Below, piece after piece: positions 17,331-26,221 of a stretch of DNA of 64,000 nucleotides (within the stretch, counting starts at the first letter, position 1; every line of letters starts with the position of its first letter). Location: positions 121,198-185,197 of IMG/VR virus record IMGVR_UViG_3300029787_005452; one strand, 5' to 3'. The stretch comes from a virus. The notes under the pieces were generated by a model, which worked only from the letters and a program-made list of their open reading frames with translations, made no database searches and was not told the origin of the DNA. The translations under genes and the position numbers were made by a program.

Positions 17331-18244
17331 TGTTTAATAACTTATACGTAGAAAAGTATAGACCTAAAACGTTATCAGATTTGGTATTATCTGACAGTAA
17401 TAGAAAGTATTTTGAATCTATTACTGAAGAAATACCAAATCTGCTTTTTGTTGGTACCCCAGGGTTAGGTAAAACTACATTAGCTAGAATATTAGTAAAT
17501 GATATATTAGAGTGTCAATATCTGTATATCAATGCTTCAGATGAAAATGGTATAGATACCATACGCTCCAAGGTAGTTGGCTTTAGTCAGACTAAGTCTC
17601 TCGATGGGAAACATAAAGTAGTCATATTAGATGAGGCTGATGGTATCACCATTGACGGGCAGCGCGCACTACGTAATACGATGGAGGAATATAGTAGTAT
17701 GACTCGGTTTATTTTAACTGCTAATTATAAGCATAAAATTATACCTGCTGTTCAAAGTAGAACTCAATTCTTTGATTTGACACCCCCGTTTGACGATGTA
17801 GTTAAGCGTGTTATTGATATTGTAAAGCAGGAAGGTATTAAGATTGAAACTGATCAAAAACCTAATTTTGTAAATGTTATTAAGCAAAGTTATCCTGATA
17901 TTCGTAAGGTACTAAATAGTATTCAAAAAGCTACTATAGGTAATATCTTTACGGTAGATCATAGCGTTGATAGTAAAGAGATAGTTAACGTTATACACAA
18001 GCATATTGTATCTAAAGATTCTTTAAAGCTAAGAAAGTATCTAATTGAAAACGAAAACGAGTTTCAAGGTGATTACCATAACTTAATGAAGCAATATTTA
18101 AATTATGTTTATACTTCTAGTTTAGATGACAATAAAAAACGTCAATATATAGTGACTATTTCAGATCACATGTATAAAGACGTATTTGTATTAGATAAAG
18201 AAATTAATGCTTTTGCATGCTGGGTTAATCTTGAGAAGATTTAA
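17330..18244 (+). CDS. Sliding clamp loader ATPase subunit (T4 gp44-like)
   Basis: The 304-residue AAA+ protein has Walker A GTPGLGKTT (residues 42-50), Walker B with DEAD at 101-104, a sensor 1 region ending FILTANY, and the clamp-loader SRC-type motif as QSRTQFFDL. T4 gp44 is 319 aa. With gp62 it loads the gp45 clamp onto primer-template junctions, and the clamp also activates late promoters in T4. That makes its presence consistent with the T4-late-like boxes here. It sits alone among structural genes, translated by TAATG coupling to a 35-residue frame. Its stop shares TTAA with the convergent gene. Confidence 0.92.
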   Translation: MFNNLYVEKYRPKTLSDLVLSDSNRKYFESITEEIPNLLFVGTPGLGKTTLARILVNDILECQYLYINASDENGIDTIRSKVVGFSQTKSLDGKHKVVILDEADGITIDGQRALRNTMEEYSSMTRFILTANYKHKIIPAVQSRTQFFDLTPPFDDVVKRVIDIVKQEGIKIETDQKPNFVNVIKQSYPDIRKVLNSIQKATIGNIFTVDHSVDSKEIVNVIHKHIVSKDSLKLRKYLIENENEFQGDYHNLMKQYLNYVYTSSLDDNKKRQYIVTISDHMYKDVFVLDKEINAFACWVNLEKI

Positions 18245-18822
18245 CCATTAATTGGCATATACTGAGAAGTATAATTTTCATTAACTGCAGGTGATTTAGT
18301 CGCTGGGGATGAAGGGATCTTAGTATTCTGGGTTGGGTTAGACATTTCAGTCTTTTTTAAACTATCACCTTGCTGGGTCATTGTTTGCTGTTGTTCTTCA
18401 TTTTCTTCAGCTTCAACTGGATCAATTTGAACTTTATTATCATATTTTTGCGAACCCGGTACAGGGTGTCTATTAATACCTAAATCAATAGGCTCTAACA
18501 TGTCACTTGTAACTGTAACTTGACCTTGAGTATCTGATAACCCGTTAGCTAATTCCCTAGCAACTGTGATATAGAAAAAATTTCCTCTATTATCACTATT
18601 ATTAGGGGCATCCGTAGGGTATTCAGTAGATACATTTTTTATAAGATAATTACTGTCTGAATCAAAATAATCGTCGATATATTTTTGCTGTTCTTTATTT
18701 TGATTTTTGTAACCTTCTTTGGATTTATAATTACTAGCTAATTTTACCAATCCCCCAGTTTGAAATCCACTATTCATCTTAGCAGATATCTGCTCTATTA
18801 AATTTAAGAATTTTTTTGCCAT
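18241..18822 (-). CDS. Hypothetical late protein, 193 aa
   Basis: I do not recognise this protein. It starts with a basic helix (AKKFLNLIEQISAKM), has a central ordered part including FFYITVARELANG and VTVTSDMLEPIDLGINRHP, and ends in about 70 residues of Gln/Pro/Ser/Thr/Asn-rich disordered sequence. The perfect TATAAATA box five bases before its ATG marks it as late, so it may be a minor virion or assembly protein. It converges on gp44 with a shared TTAA stop. Confidence 0.7.
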   Translation of the reverse strand: MAKKFLNLIEQISAKMNSGFQTGGLVKLASNYKSKEGYKNQNKEQQKYIDDYFDSDSNYLIKNVSTEYPTDAPNNSDNRGNFFYITVARELANGLSDTQGQVTVTSDMLEPIDLGINRHPVPGSQKYDNKVQIDPVEAEENEEQQQTMTQQGDSLKKTEMSNPTQNTKIPSSPATKSPAVNENYTSQYMPING

Positions 18823-18827
18823 AATAA

Positions 18828-18835
18828 TATTTATA
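18828..18835 (-). promoter_or_regulatory. Late promoter, exact TATAAATA
   Basis: The minus strand reads TATAAATA, TTATT, then ATG at 18822. Confidence 0.72.
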
Positions 18836-18858
18836 TTTAATCAACTAACTATCTATAA

Positions 18859-18865
18859 TTAAATA
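18859..18865 (+). promoter_or_regulatory. Late-type promoter box TTAAATA (gp25-like gene)
   Basis: TTAAATA, spacer TTTAAA of 6, then ATG at 18872. It is divergent from the box at 18828-18835. Confidence 0.65.
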
Positions 18866-18871
18866 TTTAAA

Positions 18872-19348
18872 ATGGCTAAATTAAATTTAGATATATTAAA
18901 AGGTTCAAATAAACCAGATGAAAAAATCTTTAGTGATTTAAGATTAGATCTTGTTATAGGTGAATTGAAAAGGAATGAAGCTTTACCCAATAAACAAAAT
19001 GTTGATATAGAATCGTCAGATAATTTAGCTGCAATAAGAAACTCTATTATAAGTATAATTACTACATCTCCAGGGGAAAAAATTCTAAACCCGACATTTG
19101 GTCTTAATTTTGGAGATTTATTATTTCTACCTGTTTCTAAAGTACGTGCGCAAAATATAGGTGAAATAATAGTTAATGGTGTAGAAAAATTTGAACCACG
19201 TATAACTATTACGAGCCTAAATGTTACAGCTAATATATCTGAACAAGAATATAATATTGATATAGTATATATTGTACCAAGATTCCCGAACCAAAGTCTT
19301 AATTTAACTGGTTCAATTAACAAATCAGATTTTACATTTTTTAATTAA
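18872..19348 (+). CDS. Baseplate wedge protein (T4 gp25-like)
   Basis: The middle of this 158-residue protein reads AIRNSIISIITTSPGEKILN followed by PTFGLNFGDLLF. This matches the gp25/GpW family signature (I-x-x-I-L-x-T-x-x-G-E-R...FG). The first 45 residues are an extra N-terminal arm compared with T4 gp25 (132 aa). In T4, gp25 links wedge to hub and helps start sheath assembly. The next gene is gp6-like, the usual neighbour in contractile systems. Confidence 0.88.
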   Translation: MAKLNLDILKGSNKPDEKIFSDLRLDLVIGELKRNEALPNKQNVDIESSDNLAAIRNSIISIITTSPGEKILNPTFGLNFGDLLFLPVSKVRAQNIGEIIVNGVEKFEPRITITSLNVTANISEQEYNIDIVYIVPRFPNQSLNLTGSINKSDFTFFN

Positions 19349-19351
19349 ATA
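19345..19351 (+). promoter_or_regulatory. Late-type promoter box TTAAATA (gp6-like gene)
   Basis: TTAAATA overlaps the gp25-like stop codon; spacer TTTTT of 5, then ATG at 19357. Confidence 0.65.
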
Positions 19352-19356
19352 TTTTT

Positions 19357-21189
19357 ATGGCAAACGAAAACCTCACAGATTTCACTCTTTCTAAAAAAAG
19401 TTATGCTTCATTTGACGCATTAACGTTAAAACAGCTAATAAAAGATAGGTTAAACGAAGAAGGAGTATTTACCGATCAAATATTTGAAGGTAGTAATATA
19501 TCTTCAATTATTGATATAATTGCTTATTCATACCATACTTTACTATTTTATCTCAATCAATCATCAAATGAAACTTTATTTAATGAAGCTTCTATATATG
19601 AAAATATGAATAGAATAGTTAAACTTATAGATTACAAACCTATAGGTTATCAGACATCATTATTACCGTTTAAAGTTTCAGCAAATGCAAATATTGATAG
19701 AAATTTATACACATTAAAAAGATATTCATTTTTTATAGTTAATGGAACTTATTTTTCATTTAAAAATGATATAACTTTTAATAAAACTTTAACAATAGAT
19801 GAAGAATTAAAATCATTTTCAGAGGATAATTTACTTTTACAGGGTAGGTATTTTGAATACCCACCACAAAGGGCTATAGGGGAAGATTTTGAAATATTTA
19901 CCCTTCTTGTTAAAGATAATATTAATAATGAACCTATCAATATAGAAGATAGTTCAATAGACGTATATGTGTTTGATGTTAAAAATGGTCAATACACTTA
20001 TTATACTGAAACAAATAATCTATTTTTAGAAAACCCCACTTCACCGGTTTATGAAAAAAGATTAAATGAAAATGGTTTTTATGAAATTAAATTTGGTAAT
20101 GGGGTCTTTGGTAAAAAAGTTGCACCTGGTGATCAAGTTTATATATATTATCTAAAAAGTGACGGTGAAAATGGGGTAATAGAAGCTAATGCATTAAATG
20201 GTAAAACTATAAATTATTTTACATCAGTTCAATTTGAAAGCATTGGTAAAGATATATATAAAGATAAAAACTACGAATTTTTAACACCTGATAAATTACA
20301 AGACTTAGCATTTACCAATACGATTGAATCAACCTTTCCTAAAGAAAAAGAAAGCGTTGAAGAAATACAAGTAAATGCGCCGAAATTATTTACTGCGCAA
20401 GATAGACTTGTAACTAATGATGATTTCAATAGTTTTATTACAAAGAATTTTTCAAATATATTAGATTCATATAACGTTGTAAATAACAAAACATTCATAC
20501 AAAGATATATTCAATATTTTTATGATTTAGGTCTTGATACCCCTAATGAAGATCCTAGATTTTTATTTAACCAAGTTAAATTTTCATCATCAGCTGAATT
20601 AAACAATATATACCTTTTTGCTGTACCAAAAATTCGAAATGTAGATGAAAATAACACTTTATCTTTCTTAACGTTATCTCAAAAAAATTCTATTATAAAT
20701 TCTTTAGAAGATAAGAAATTAGTTACAATGGAAATAATTCCACAAGACCCTGTTTATATGGGGTTCAATTTAGGTCTAGAAAAAAACAATACTGAAAAAA
20801 TAAGTACAGATTTTATAGATGATACTTTCCTTGTACTAAAAAGAAAAATTTCAGAAAGAGTAAGTGAAGAAAGTCTAAAACAGCAAACAGATTTAATTTT
20901 TAAAAATTACTTTAAATCTTTAAAACTAGGTGACACAATAAGTTTAAATGAATTAAAAGTTTCAATACTAAGTTTAGATGGTATTGATCGTATTTTTACC
21001 CGAAGAATAAATCCATTAGATGGTACAACTTTAAATGAAACCCCAAATATATCATTAGTAGGGTTTAATGCTATATATTCTGATTTAGATATAAAAATTT
21101 ATTCAAATGATACAGAATTGGACTTTTTCAAATATCCATTCTTATTTAACGGTAACATACGAAATAATATAATAGTAGAAGATGCCTGA
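19357..21189 (+). CDS. Baseplate wedge protein (T4 gp6-like, baseplate J family)
   Basis: The 610-residue protein is close to T4 gp6 (660 aa) and follows gp25. The N-terminal IIDIIAYSYHTLLFYLNQSS followed by NETLFNEASIYENM is the typical start of gp6/baseplate J proteins. FYEIKFGNGVFGKKVAPGDQVYIYYL, seen as two adjoining segments here, is the central G-D/N-G-x-x-G-x-x-P-x-G-x-x-I motif. APKLFTAQDRLVTNDDF is the conserved R-x-V-T-x-x-D-Y-like motif. Gp6 dimers form the ring that holds the wedges together. Its 3' end overlaps the PKD gene by eight bases. Confidence 0.88.
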   Translation: MANENLTDFTLSKKSYASFDALTLKQLIKDRLNEEGVFTDQIFEGSNISSIIDIIAYSYHTLLFYLNQSSNETLFNEASIYENMNRIVKLIDYKPIGYQTSLLPFKVSANANIDRNLYTLKRYSFFIVNGTYFSFKNDITFNKTLTIDEELKSFSEDNLLLQGRYFEYPPQRAIGEDFEIFTLLVKDNINNEPINIEDSSIDVYVFDVKNGQYTYYTETNNLFLENPTSPVYEKRLNENGFYEIKFGNGVFGKKVAPGDQVYIYYLKSDGENGVIEANALNGKTINYFTSVQFESIGKDIYKDKNYEFLTPDKLQDLAFTNTIESTFPKEKESVEEIQVNAPKLFTAQDRLVTNDDFNSFITKNFSNILDSYNVVNNKTFIQRYIQYFYDLGLDTPNEDPRFLFNQVKFSSSAELNNIYLFAVPKIRNVDENNTLSFLTLSQKNSIINSLEDKKLVTMEIIPQDPVYMGFNLGLEKNNTEKISTDFIDDTFLVLKRKISERVSEESLKQQTDLIFKNYFKSLKLGDTISLNELKVSILSLDGIDRIFTRRINPLDGTTLNETPNISLVGFNAIYSDLDIKIYSNDTELDFFKYPFLFNGNIRNNIIVEDA

Positions 21190-22174
21190 TATTAAATACA
21201 ATTTTGACAAAAGTTATGATAATTTATCGAAAATTAGCGTACCAATAAAAGTTTTAGATCATTCATTTAGACGATTTTTAGATAATGTAAAACTATCAGC
21301 ATATGCGGATTTTACTTCAATTAAAGTTGCTCCAGACTTTGATAATGCTGACCTTTCGGTAAGTGATAATAATTACTTTATTGATTTTGGAGATGGTACT
21401 AAATCAACTGAATTAACAGCATCCCACACTTATAAATATCCAGGCTCTTACAATTTAACTTTAGTTGTAACTGATAGTGCTAATAATATTTTTAAAAGTT
21501 CAGATAGCAAATTAGTTGAAGTTACTAACTTAATACCAGATAGTATATTTTTAAATTATCTATCAGCAACTGATGTTGAGCAACATTATTCAGCTTTTAG
21601 CGTAGACCCTATATTTTTAACTCGATACAACTCTAAAAGTATGTCACAATTATTATCTACTAATAATTATAAAATAGACTTATCAGTCGAGGGTAATAGA
21701 ATGGCTTTTGTTACCGAAGATCAATATAATAGTAATAAAAATTTTCATCTTGAAGGCTGTAGTTTTTTTGCAAATACTAGGGGTAAAGATTTTAAGGTAA
21801 TTGATGGAGTTGAAACTAATAGTGTTAATATATTTGCTGGTATTAGTGGTGGTGAAATAATTATTAAAACTGAAAAAGCAGATGATATCTCTAATATATT
21901 TGTTGGTACATCTGGCTTTGGTACTTTTTACTATTATGAAGATATATTAGAATTCGATGCAGATAGTGACATAAATAGTATTTTTATCAACGTACCAGTA
22001 GACCCACCACCGTTCGAATTTGTACCAGACCCTGAGATTGTTCGTTTACCACCAGAAGTCGTTTCCCTACCGGTTGATCCTACATCAGATGACGATGGCC
22101 GTGTCCTTTTAGTAGATTCTGAAAACGAGTTTGTGGTAGATGATTCAGGAGATAATATAGAAATTAATGAATAA
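21182..22174 (+). CDS. PKD-domain virion protein, 330 aa
   Basis: Residues about 60-115 contain YFIDFGDGTKSTELTASHTY followed by PGSYNLTLVVTDSANN, a clear PKD (Ig-like) domain with the FGDGT and H-x-Y-x-x-x-G motifs. The rest is beta-rich. The C-terminus (about 270-330) is a Pro/Asp/Val-rich tail with repeated P-P-E-x-V segments. It overlaps gp6 by eight bases and so is made with the baseplate. PKD domains in phage tails commonly decorate surfaces or bind carbohydrate. It may take a gp7/gp8-like slot in the wedge, but no sequence evidence shows that. Confidence 0.7.
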   Translation: MPDIKYNFDKSYDNLSKISVPIKVLDHSFRRFLDNVKLSAYADFTSIKVAPDFDNADLSVSDNNYFIDFGDGTKSTELTASHTYKYPGSYNLTLVVTDSANNIFKSSDSKLVEVTNLIPDSIFLNYLSATDVEQHYSAFSVDPIFLTRYNSKSMSQLLSTNNYKIDLSVEGNRMAFVTEDQYNSNKNFHLEGCSFFANTRGKDFKVIDGVETNSVNIFAGISGGEIIIKTEKADDISNIFVGTSGFGTFYYYEDILEFDADSDINSIFINVPVDPPPFEFVPDPEIVRLPPEVVSLPVDPTSDDDGRVLLVDSENEFVVDDSGDNIEINE

Positions 22175-22185
22175 TATTATTATAT

Positions 22186-22219
22186 AGAATCTTGATATAA
22201 TATATTTTTGCTATATAAT
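22186..22219 (+). promoter_or_regulatory. Tandem early-type promoters of ParB-like gene
   Basis: A first box reads AGAAT-N5-TATAAT (22186-22201), six bases before an in-frame TTG at 22208. A second TATAAT at 22214-22219 lies six bases before the ATG at 22226. Both fit the window's early promoter geometry. Confidence 0.55.
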
Positions 22220-22225
22220 AACAAT

Positions 22226-22732
22226 ATGGCTTCAGATAGAGTTAGTAAAGAAGTAAGTGAATTATGCCCTATACCATCTCATACGTGGTATTGGAAACCA
22301 GCGTCAGTGATACTCGAGCGACCAACAGTTAAGAGTAATCTTGATAAAGTAGCGTTAAATGAACCGTTAATGGAAAATCTTAAAAAGGAGTCAATTAAAA
22401 ATCCTTTTTTATGCCTTTCAAACTGGTGGCCTTTAGTTGGTAGTCAGAGACTAAGAGCTATTAGGGAGATAAGAGAAAACGATAAAGATTATGATCCACT
22501 TCTACAATTAGCTGTCTTTGATAAGCCATATGAAAATGTATGGCATTTATGGGGTGATAAAAAATTTAGATCTAAAGCTTCTGCTATACAGTATCAACTA
22601 TGGGAACTAGTATTTAAGAGTCAGTGGCATTCTGTACCATTAACTGAAGATGGTATTGATATGAAATATTACGAAACGCTCGGTGACCAGCTATCGGGGT
22701 GGAGCGAGGTAACTAATCCTTCGGAAACTTAG
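22226..22732 (+). CDS. ParB-like domain protein, 168 aa
   Basis: The segment LMENLKKESIKNPFLCLSNW followed by PLVGSQRLRAIREI has the ParB N-domain layout: a helix, a short strand, then a G-S/H-x-R-x-x-A motif. Such small ParB-like proteins in phages can be DNA-binding or nuclease proteins; which applies here is unknown. ATG 22226 was chosen over an in-frame TTG at 22208, though both have a TATAAT box six bases upstream. It has early-type promoters and ends in a 20-base overlap with a convergent gene. Confidence 0.55.
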   Translation: MASDRVSKEVSELCPIPSHTWYWKPASVILERPTVKSNLDKVALNEPLMENLKKESIKNPFLCLSNWWPLVGSQRLRAIREIRENDKDYDPLLQLAVFDKPYENVWHLWGDKKFRSKASAIQYQLWELVFKSQWHSVPLTEDGIDMKYYETLGDQLSGWSEVTNPSET

Positions 22733-22964
22733 CTTTAATAGCTTTTCTATGATCTATCTTAACTTGATCACCTTTAAGATCAATATCAATATTATACTGG
22801 GTGGATAAGGTGTCAATTATTGTAGATAAAATATCATATATATGCCCAATGTCTGCATCGGATGCTTCAGGGTAATGCAATTCTCTTTTCGCATAATAAG
22901 GAAGATTATCAAAATTACCCGATATTGCACCCCAGTCGGTGTTTTGTTTATTTTTGAATGACAT
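22713..22964 (-). CDS. Hypothetical protein, 83 aa
   Basis: I do not recognise this protein. It is polar with a central helix (DADIGHIYDILSTIIDTLST) and a basic C-terminus. It converges on the ParB-like gene with a 20-base overlap. An ATAAATA box lies nine bases upstream of its ATG, a longer spacing than usual for this genome. Confidence 0.6.
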   Translation of the reverse strand: MSFKNKQNTDWGAISGNFDNLPYYAKRELHYPEASDADIGHIYDILSTIIDTLSTQYNIDIDLKGDQVKIDHRKAIKAKFPKD

Positions 22965-22973
22965 ATGTTTAAT

Positions 22974-22980
22974 TATTTAT
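22974..22980 (-). promoter_or_regulatory. Late-type promoter box ATAAATA, long spacing
   Basis: ATAAATA is nine bases before ATG 22964 and overlaps the stop of the upstream fibre gene. It is the least regular of the late boxes. Confidence 0.4.
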
Positions 22981-24602
22981 TAATAAGCGTTGTAGCTGAA
23001 TGGCCAGTAATCATTTGCAGAGGTTGTATCTAATAAGCTTTGCATACTTCTATTTGTATTGGTAAGAGTTCCGGAAGCGTTTATTATTAATCTCATATCA
23101 GTTGATGCTTTAATTTTTATACCTATTGTATCAGATTCGGCAAAGGCTTGGTATGGACCCCCGGCTACTGAATTTCTAATAGCAAAGTAAGGGTATACAT
23201 GAATATATCTATTTGTGTTGAATAAATTTGCTGGAGATATAAGATTAACATTAGCTAATGTATAATCGACTTTGGCTACTGGAAACACCGGGTTTGAGAT
23301 TTGGAAGAAGGTCCCCTGGCCACTTCCTTGAACATTCACAAAATCAGTTAAAGAATCTGACGGAGTCGCTAAAAATCCTATATTGCATAATCCATTTATA
23401 GCAGCAAGGTTTTGTATATTTGTATAATCAACTTCAAATGTAATGTTATATAATCTTATACCGGTAACTGCAGATGGTCCTGACACATGGTCAAGTAAAT
23501 CGATGGTAAACATTGAAGCAGCAGCGCGCCGAGCTATAAAATCTCCTACTGTATATTCACCAGCAAAAGGGGCTATTGTGTTACCAACACCTATTACCGA
23601 TGAGTATACATCACCCGTTCCTCTAGAATATGTACCAATTGCTTTTTCAGTAGTAGCCCCGGAATAAGTTATATCACCAGTCGGAGTATAATTAGCTGTT
23701 GATGGTACACTTTTAATAGCTAATTTACCATCTTGAATAGATAGGGTATCATCATCAACAACTACTTCTAATTCACCGGTATCAGAGTTAGATGTTAATG
23801 CTTTGCCGTCAGAAAATTTTATCATATTACCGGTGATAATATCATCTCTTGCAACTAAAGTATTAGCTATAATAGTACCTGTGTTACCTTCTAGATAAAA
23901 TCCTTGTGTACCGAGAACTATTACCCCTGTACCTGAATTATATGAACCATCAAAGTTTTTACTCTGTATTGAACCAGTAATAATAGCATTAGAAGATATA
24001 GATTGAGCGGTAATAATATTTGATGCTATCATTGATTCAGATGCTATAGTACCATTAGATATTTTATCAGCTGTAATTGCATTAGCTGCTAGGGTATCAG
24101 CTGTAATTGCATTAGCTGCTAGGGTATCAGTTGTAATACTATTCGCTGCTATTTGATCGGCTGTAATTACATTCGCTGCTATTTGATCAGCTGTAATTAT
24201 ATTGGCTGCTAGGGTATCAGTTGTAATACTATTCGCTGCTATTTGATCAACTGTAATACTATTTGATGCTATGCTATCACTTGTAATATTATTTGCTGCT
24301 ATTTCATCAGCTGTAATTGCATTAGAAGCAATATCATTACTTGTAATTGCATTTGCTGCTATCTTGTCAGCTGTAACACTATTGGCTTGTAGGTGTCTAG
24401 AGGCAATTGCCAAGTCAGCGATCTTATCTTCTACAATTGCATTTTTGTTAATCTCACCAGTGTTTATAGAATTTTCATGAATAAAATCATCTACCGAGAC
24501 TGAACGGGTTTTATTGATGCCTGATTTAACTACTAGCAATTTATCAGACCCATCAATTTGCCTTGTTATCTGAACATCTTGTATTTGTTTAACGTTTGCC
24601 AT
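22980..24602 (-). CDS. Tail fibre with decapeptide repeats and shared anchor module
   Basis: The N-terminal 45 residues (IDGSDKLLVVKSGINKTRSV) fit the anchor-like module also seen at 6653, 30934, 46703 and 55355. Residues 73-182 are eleven unbroken ten-residue repeats of the form (A/S)N-x-(I/V)T-x-(D/N)-x-(I/L)A, expected to form a thin beta or coiled shaft. A beta-rich stem follows (GTQGFYLEGNTGTIIANTLV). The last 250 residues are a globular tip without a recognised fold. This suits a trimeric receptor-binding fibre. It has its own late box. Confidence 0.8.
   Translation of the reverse strand: MANVKQIQDVQITRQIDGSDKLLVVKSGINKTRSVSVDDFIHENSINTGEINKNAIVEDKIADLAIASRHLQANSVTADKIAANAITSNDIASNAITADEIAANNITSDSIASNSITVDQIAANSITTDTLAANIITADQIAANVITADQIAANSITTDTLAANAITADTLAANAITADKISNGTIASESMIASNIITAQSISSNAIITGSIQSKNFDGSYNSGTGVIVLGTQGFYLEGNTGTIIANTLVARDDIITGNMIKFSDGKALTSNSDTGELEVVVDDDTLSIQDGKLAIKSVPSTANYTPTGDITYSGATTEKAIGTYSRGTGDVYSSVIGVGNTIAPFAGEYTVGDFIARRAAASMFTIDLLDHVSGPSAVTGIRLYNITFEVDYTNIQNLAAINGLCNIGFLATPSDSLTDFVNVQGSGQGTFFQISNPVFPVAKVDYTLANVNLISPANLFNTNRYIHVYPYFAIRNSVAGGPYQAFAESDTIGIKIKASTDMRLIINASGTLTNTNRSMQSLLDTTSANDYWPFSYNAY
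24057..24386 (-). repeat. Eleven 30-base coding repeats (decapeptide array)
   Basis: The repeat region encodes residues 73-182 of the fibre. Copies such as the two reading ATTAGCTGCTAGGGTATCAG on the plus strand are identical over long stretches, showing recent duplication. The period is exactly 30 bases with no spacers. Confidence 0.9.
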
Positions 24603-24608
24603 TTAAAT

Positions 24609-24615
24609 TATTTAA
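24609..24615 (-). promoter_or_regulatory. Late-type promoter box TTAAATA
   Basis: On the minus strand TTAAATA, spacer ATTTAA of 6, then ATG at 24602. Confidence 0.62.
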
Positions 24616-24635
24616 TCGTTATTTACTCCGATTAA

Positions 24636-24642
24636 TTAAATA
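24636..24642 (+). promoter_or_regulatory. Late-type promoter box TTAAATA
   Basis: TTAAATA, spacer ATTTT of 5, then ATG at 24648. It is divergent from the box at 24609. Confidence 0.65.
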
Positions 24643-24647
24643 ATTTT

Positions 24648-26213
24648 ATGCCATTTGCAGGTAACAGAACTATTTTTGCTAATTTTAATTTAAAAGGTCT
24701 ACAAGACCCTGAGTCTAATTATTATAATTACAATGAAGATCAATTTAATGTACTAAATAATGTTTCTGAGTCATTAACTTTAAGGGTTGATAAATCTCAT
24801 ACTCCTTTTTCTTTATCATTTACAACGAATGGAGTAGATGGTATAGGTTTTAGTGATGATACTTTCAGTTTAAATAAGTTCTATTTTCAAAATCAAAAAA
24901 TTTATTTTACCATCCGGGTTAAAAGTATATTTAATACACCAATAAAATATCTACCTAAGTTAGTAATAGGTACTAACAATAATCAATTATCTTTAAGTGC
25001 TACTAGTAATGGTAAATATGTAGATACCTTTTTTTACAGTAATACAATTATTATAGATGATAAAGCAGGTGGATATTTTAAAGGTTATATTATTTTAGAT
25101 AAACCATATGATAATGTAAAACTAACAGGTGAAGTAAAAACTACTGTAGAAAATGTTAATGAATTTGCAACTAATGCTGGTAACGGGGTCGTGACTGGAG
25201 ATTCTTCACTATTTAACGTTTACCCGATTAAGGGTAAAAATATATATAGAAAAATAAATGAAGATAATGATCAGAAAGAAAATTACAAAAAATTGATATT
25301 TCAAAATATTTTAACTGATAAGAATAATTTCTTTGATAATTTTCTAGGGACAATGGTAGGAGATATTAGCGGAGATCCAAATAATTTAGGTACTAAAATT
25401 TATGAAAAGATTAGCAATATGCCTTCAAATATTGCAGATGTAAATTATAGCAATGTTAGATCTTTAATAAGTATGCTAGAATCTACTGATATAGATGTAG
25501 AAAAATACTTTATAAGTATACCACCTAGCCTTCAAAGAATTGTAGATAATCTATCTGTACCAGCTTCATTGCAAATTGGGTCAATTAATAATTTTAATGA
25601 AAATTTTGATAGTAAAGGCTATGAAAATTCTAAAATTTATGGTACTAATAAAGGAGCAGAGTTAGACTTTAACACAACTGAATTAAAAACTGGCCCCGAC
25701 TCAAAACCTATAGTAGCATATGAAAAATTTAGCGAAAACTATACATTACTAGATACTAATTTATTAAGTACTAATGATTTTCGATATAATAATATTAATT
25801 CAAATACATATAGTCTATCTGACTATAATAGGTCATGGGGTTGGAATTTATTAGTACCTCAAGATATATTTGATAATAGAAACCCTATTGCTTTTGAAAC
25901 AAATACATTTAGCAATAAAGGGGTAAGTTTAAGCAGTTCAAGATTTAAATTACAAGATAATATTTGGAGATTATTAGACCAAAAATTTGATACGATCAAA
26001 GGTGATCCAAATAATATTAAAAATTTCTATAAATTTTATGAATATATAGAAGGTGTAGATGGGTCTTACGAGCAAAAATTTATAGATTATAATAACCCAG
26101 CTACGAAGTTTGAAACTATAACAGCATATAGTCAATTTGAAGATGAAGGTGGTTTAATAGATCAGTTTGTTATGCAAAATATATATACTGGTTTATCTCT
26201 TTTATCTTCATAA
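24648..26213 (+). CDS. Hypothetical virion protein, 521 aa
   Basis: I do not recognise this protein. The first 190 residues are beta-rich (LTLRVDKSHTPFSLSFTTNG, IYFTIRVKSIF). The middle is helical with NVRSLISMLESTDIDVEKYF, and the C-terminal third is rich in Asn, Asp and aromatic residues. Late promoter and position in the baseplate/fibre block point to a virion component, perhaps a wedge or connector protein replacing T4 gp7-gp10. No motif distinguishes these options. A glycosyltransferase gene follows after eight bases. Confidence 0.7.
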   Translation: MPFAGNRTIFANFNLKGLQDPESNYYNYNEDQFNVLNNVSESLTLRVDKSHTPFSLSFTTNGVDGIGFSDDTFSLNKFYFQNQKIYFTIRVKSIFNTPIKYLPKLVIGTNNNQLSLSATSNGKYVDTFFYSNTIIIDDKAGGYFKGYIILDKPYDNVKLTGEVKTTVENVNEFATNAGNGVVTGDSSLFNVYPIKGKNIYRKINEDNDQKENYKKLIFQNILTDKNNFFDNFLGTMVGDISGDPNNLGTKIYEKISNMPSNIADVNYSNVRSLISMLESTDIDVEKYFISIPPSLQRIVDNLSVPASLQIGSINNFNENFDSKGYENSKIYGTNKGAELDFNTTELKTGPDSKPIVAYEKFSENYTLLDTNLLSTNDFRYNNINSNTYSLSDYNRSWGWNLLVPQDIFDNRNPIAFETNTFSNKGVSLSSSRFKLQDNIWRLLDQKFDTIKGDPNNIKNFYKFYEYIEGVDGSYEQKFIDYNNPATKFETITAYSQFEDEGGLIDQFVMQNIYTGLSLLSS

Positions 26214-26216
26214 ATT
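26210..26216 (+). promoter_or_regulatory. Degenerate late-type box ATAAATT
   Basis: ATAAATT overlaps the stop of the preceding gene and lies five bases before ATG 26222. It differs from the consensus at the last position. Confidence 0.35.
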
Positions 26217-26221
26217 ATAGT

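Noticed and set aside
24057-24386. Regular 30-base direct repeats resembling a CRISPR-like array
   Set aside because: The period has no spacers and the whole region stays in one reading frame encoding decapeptides of a fibre.
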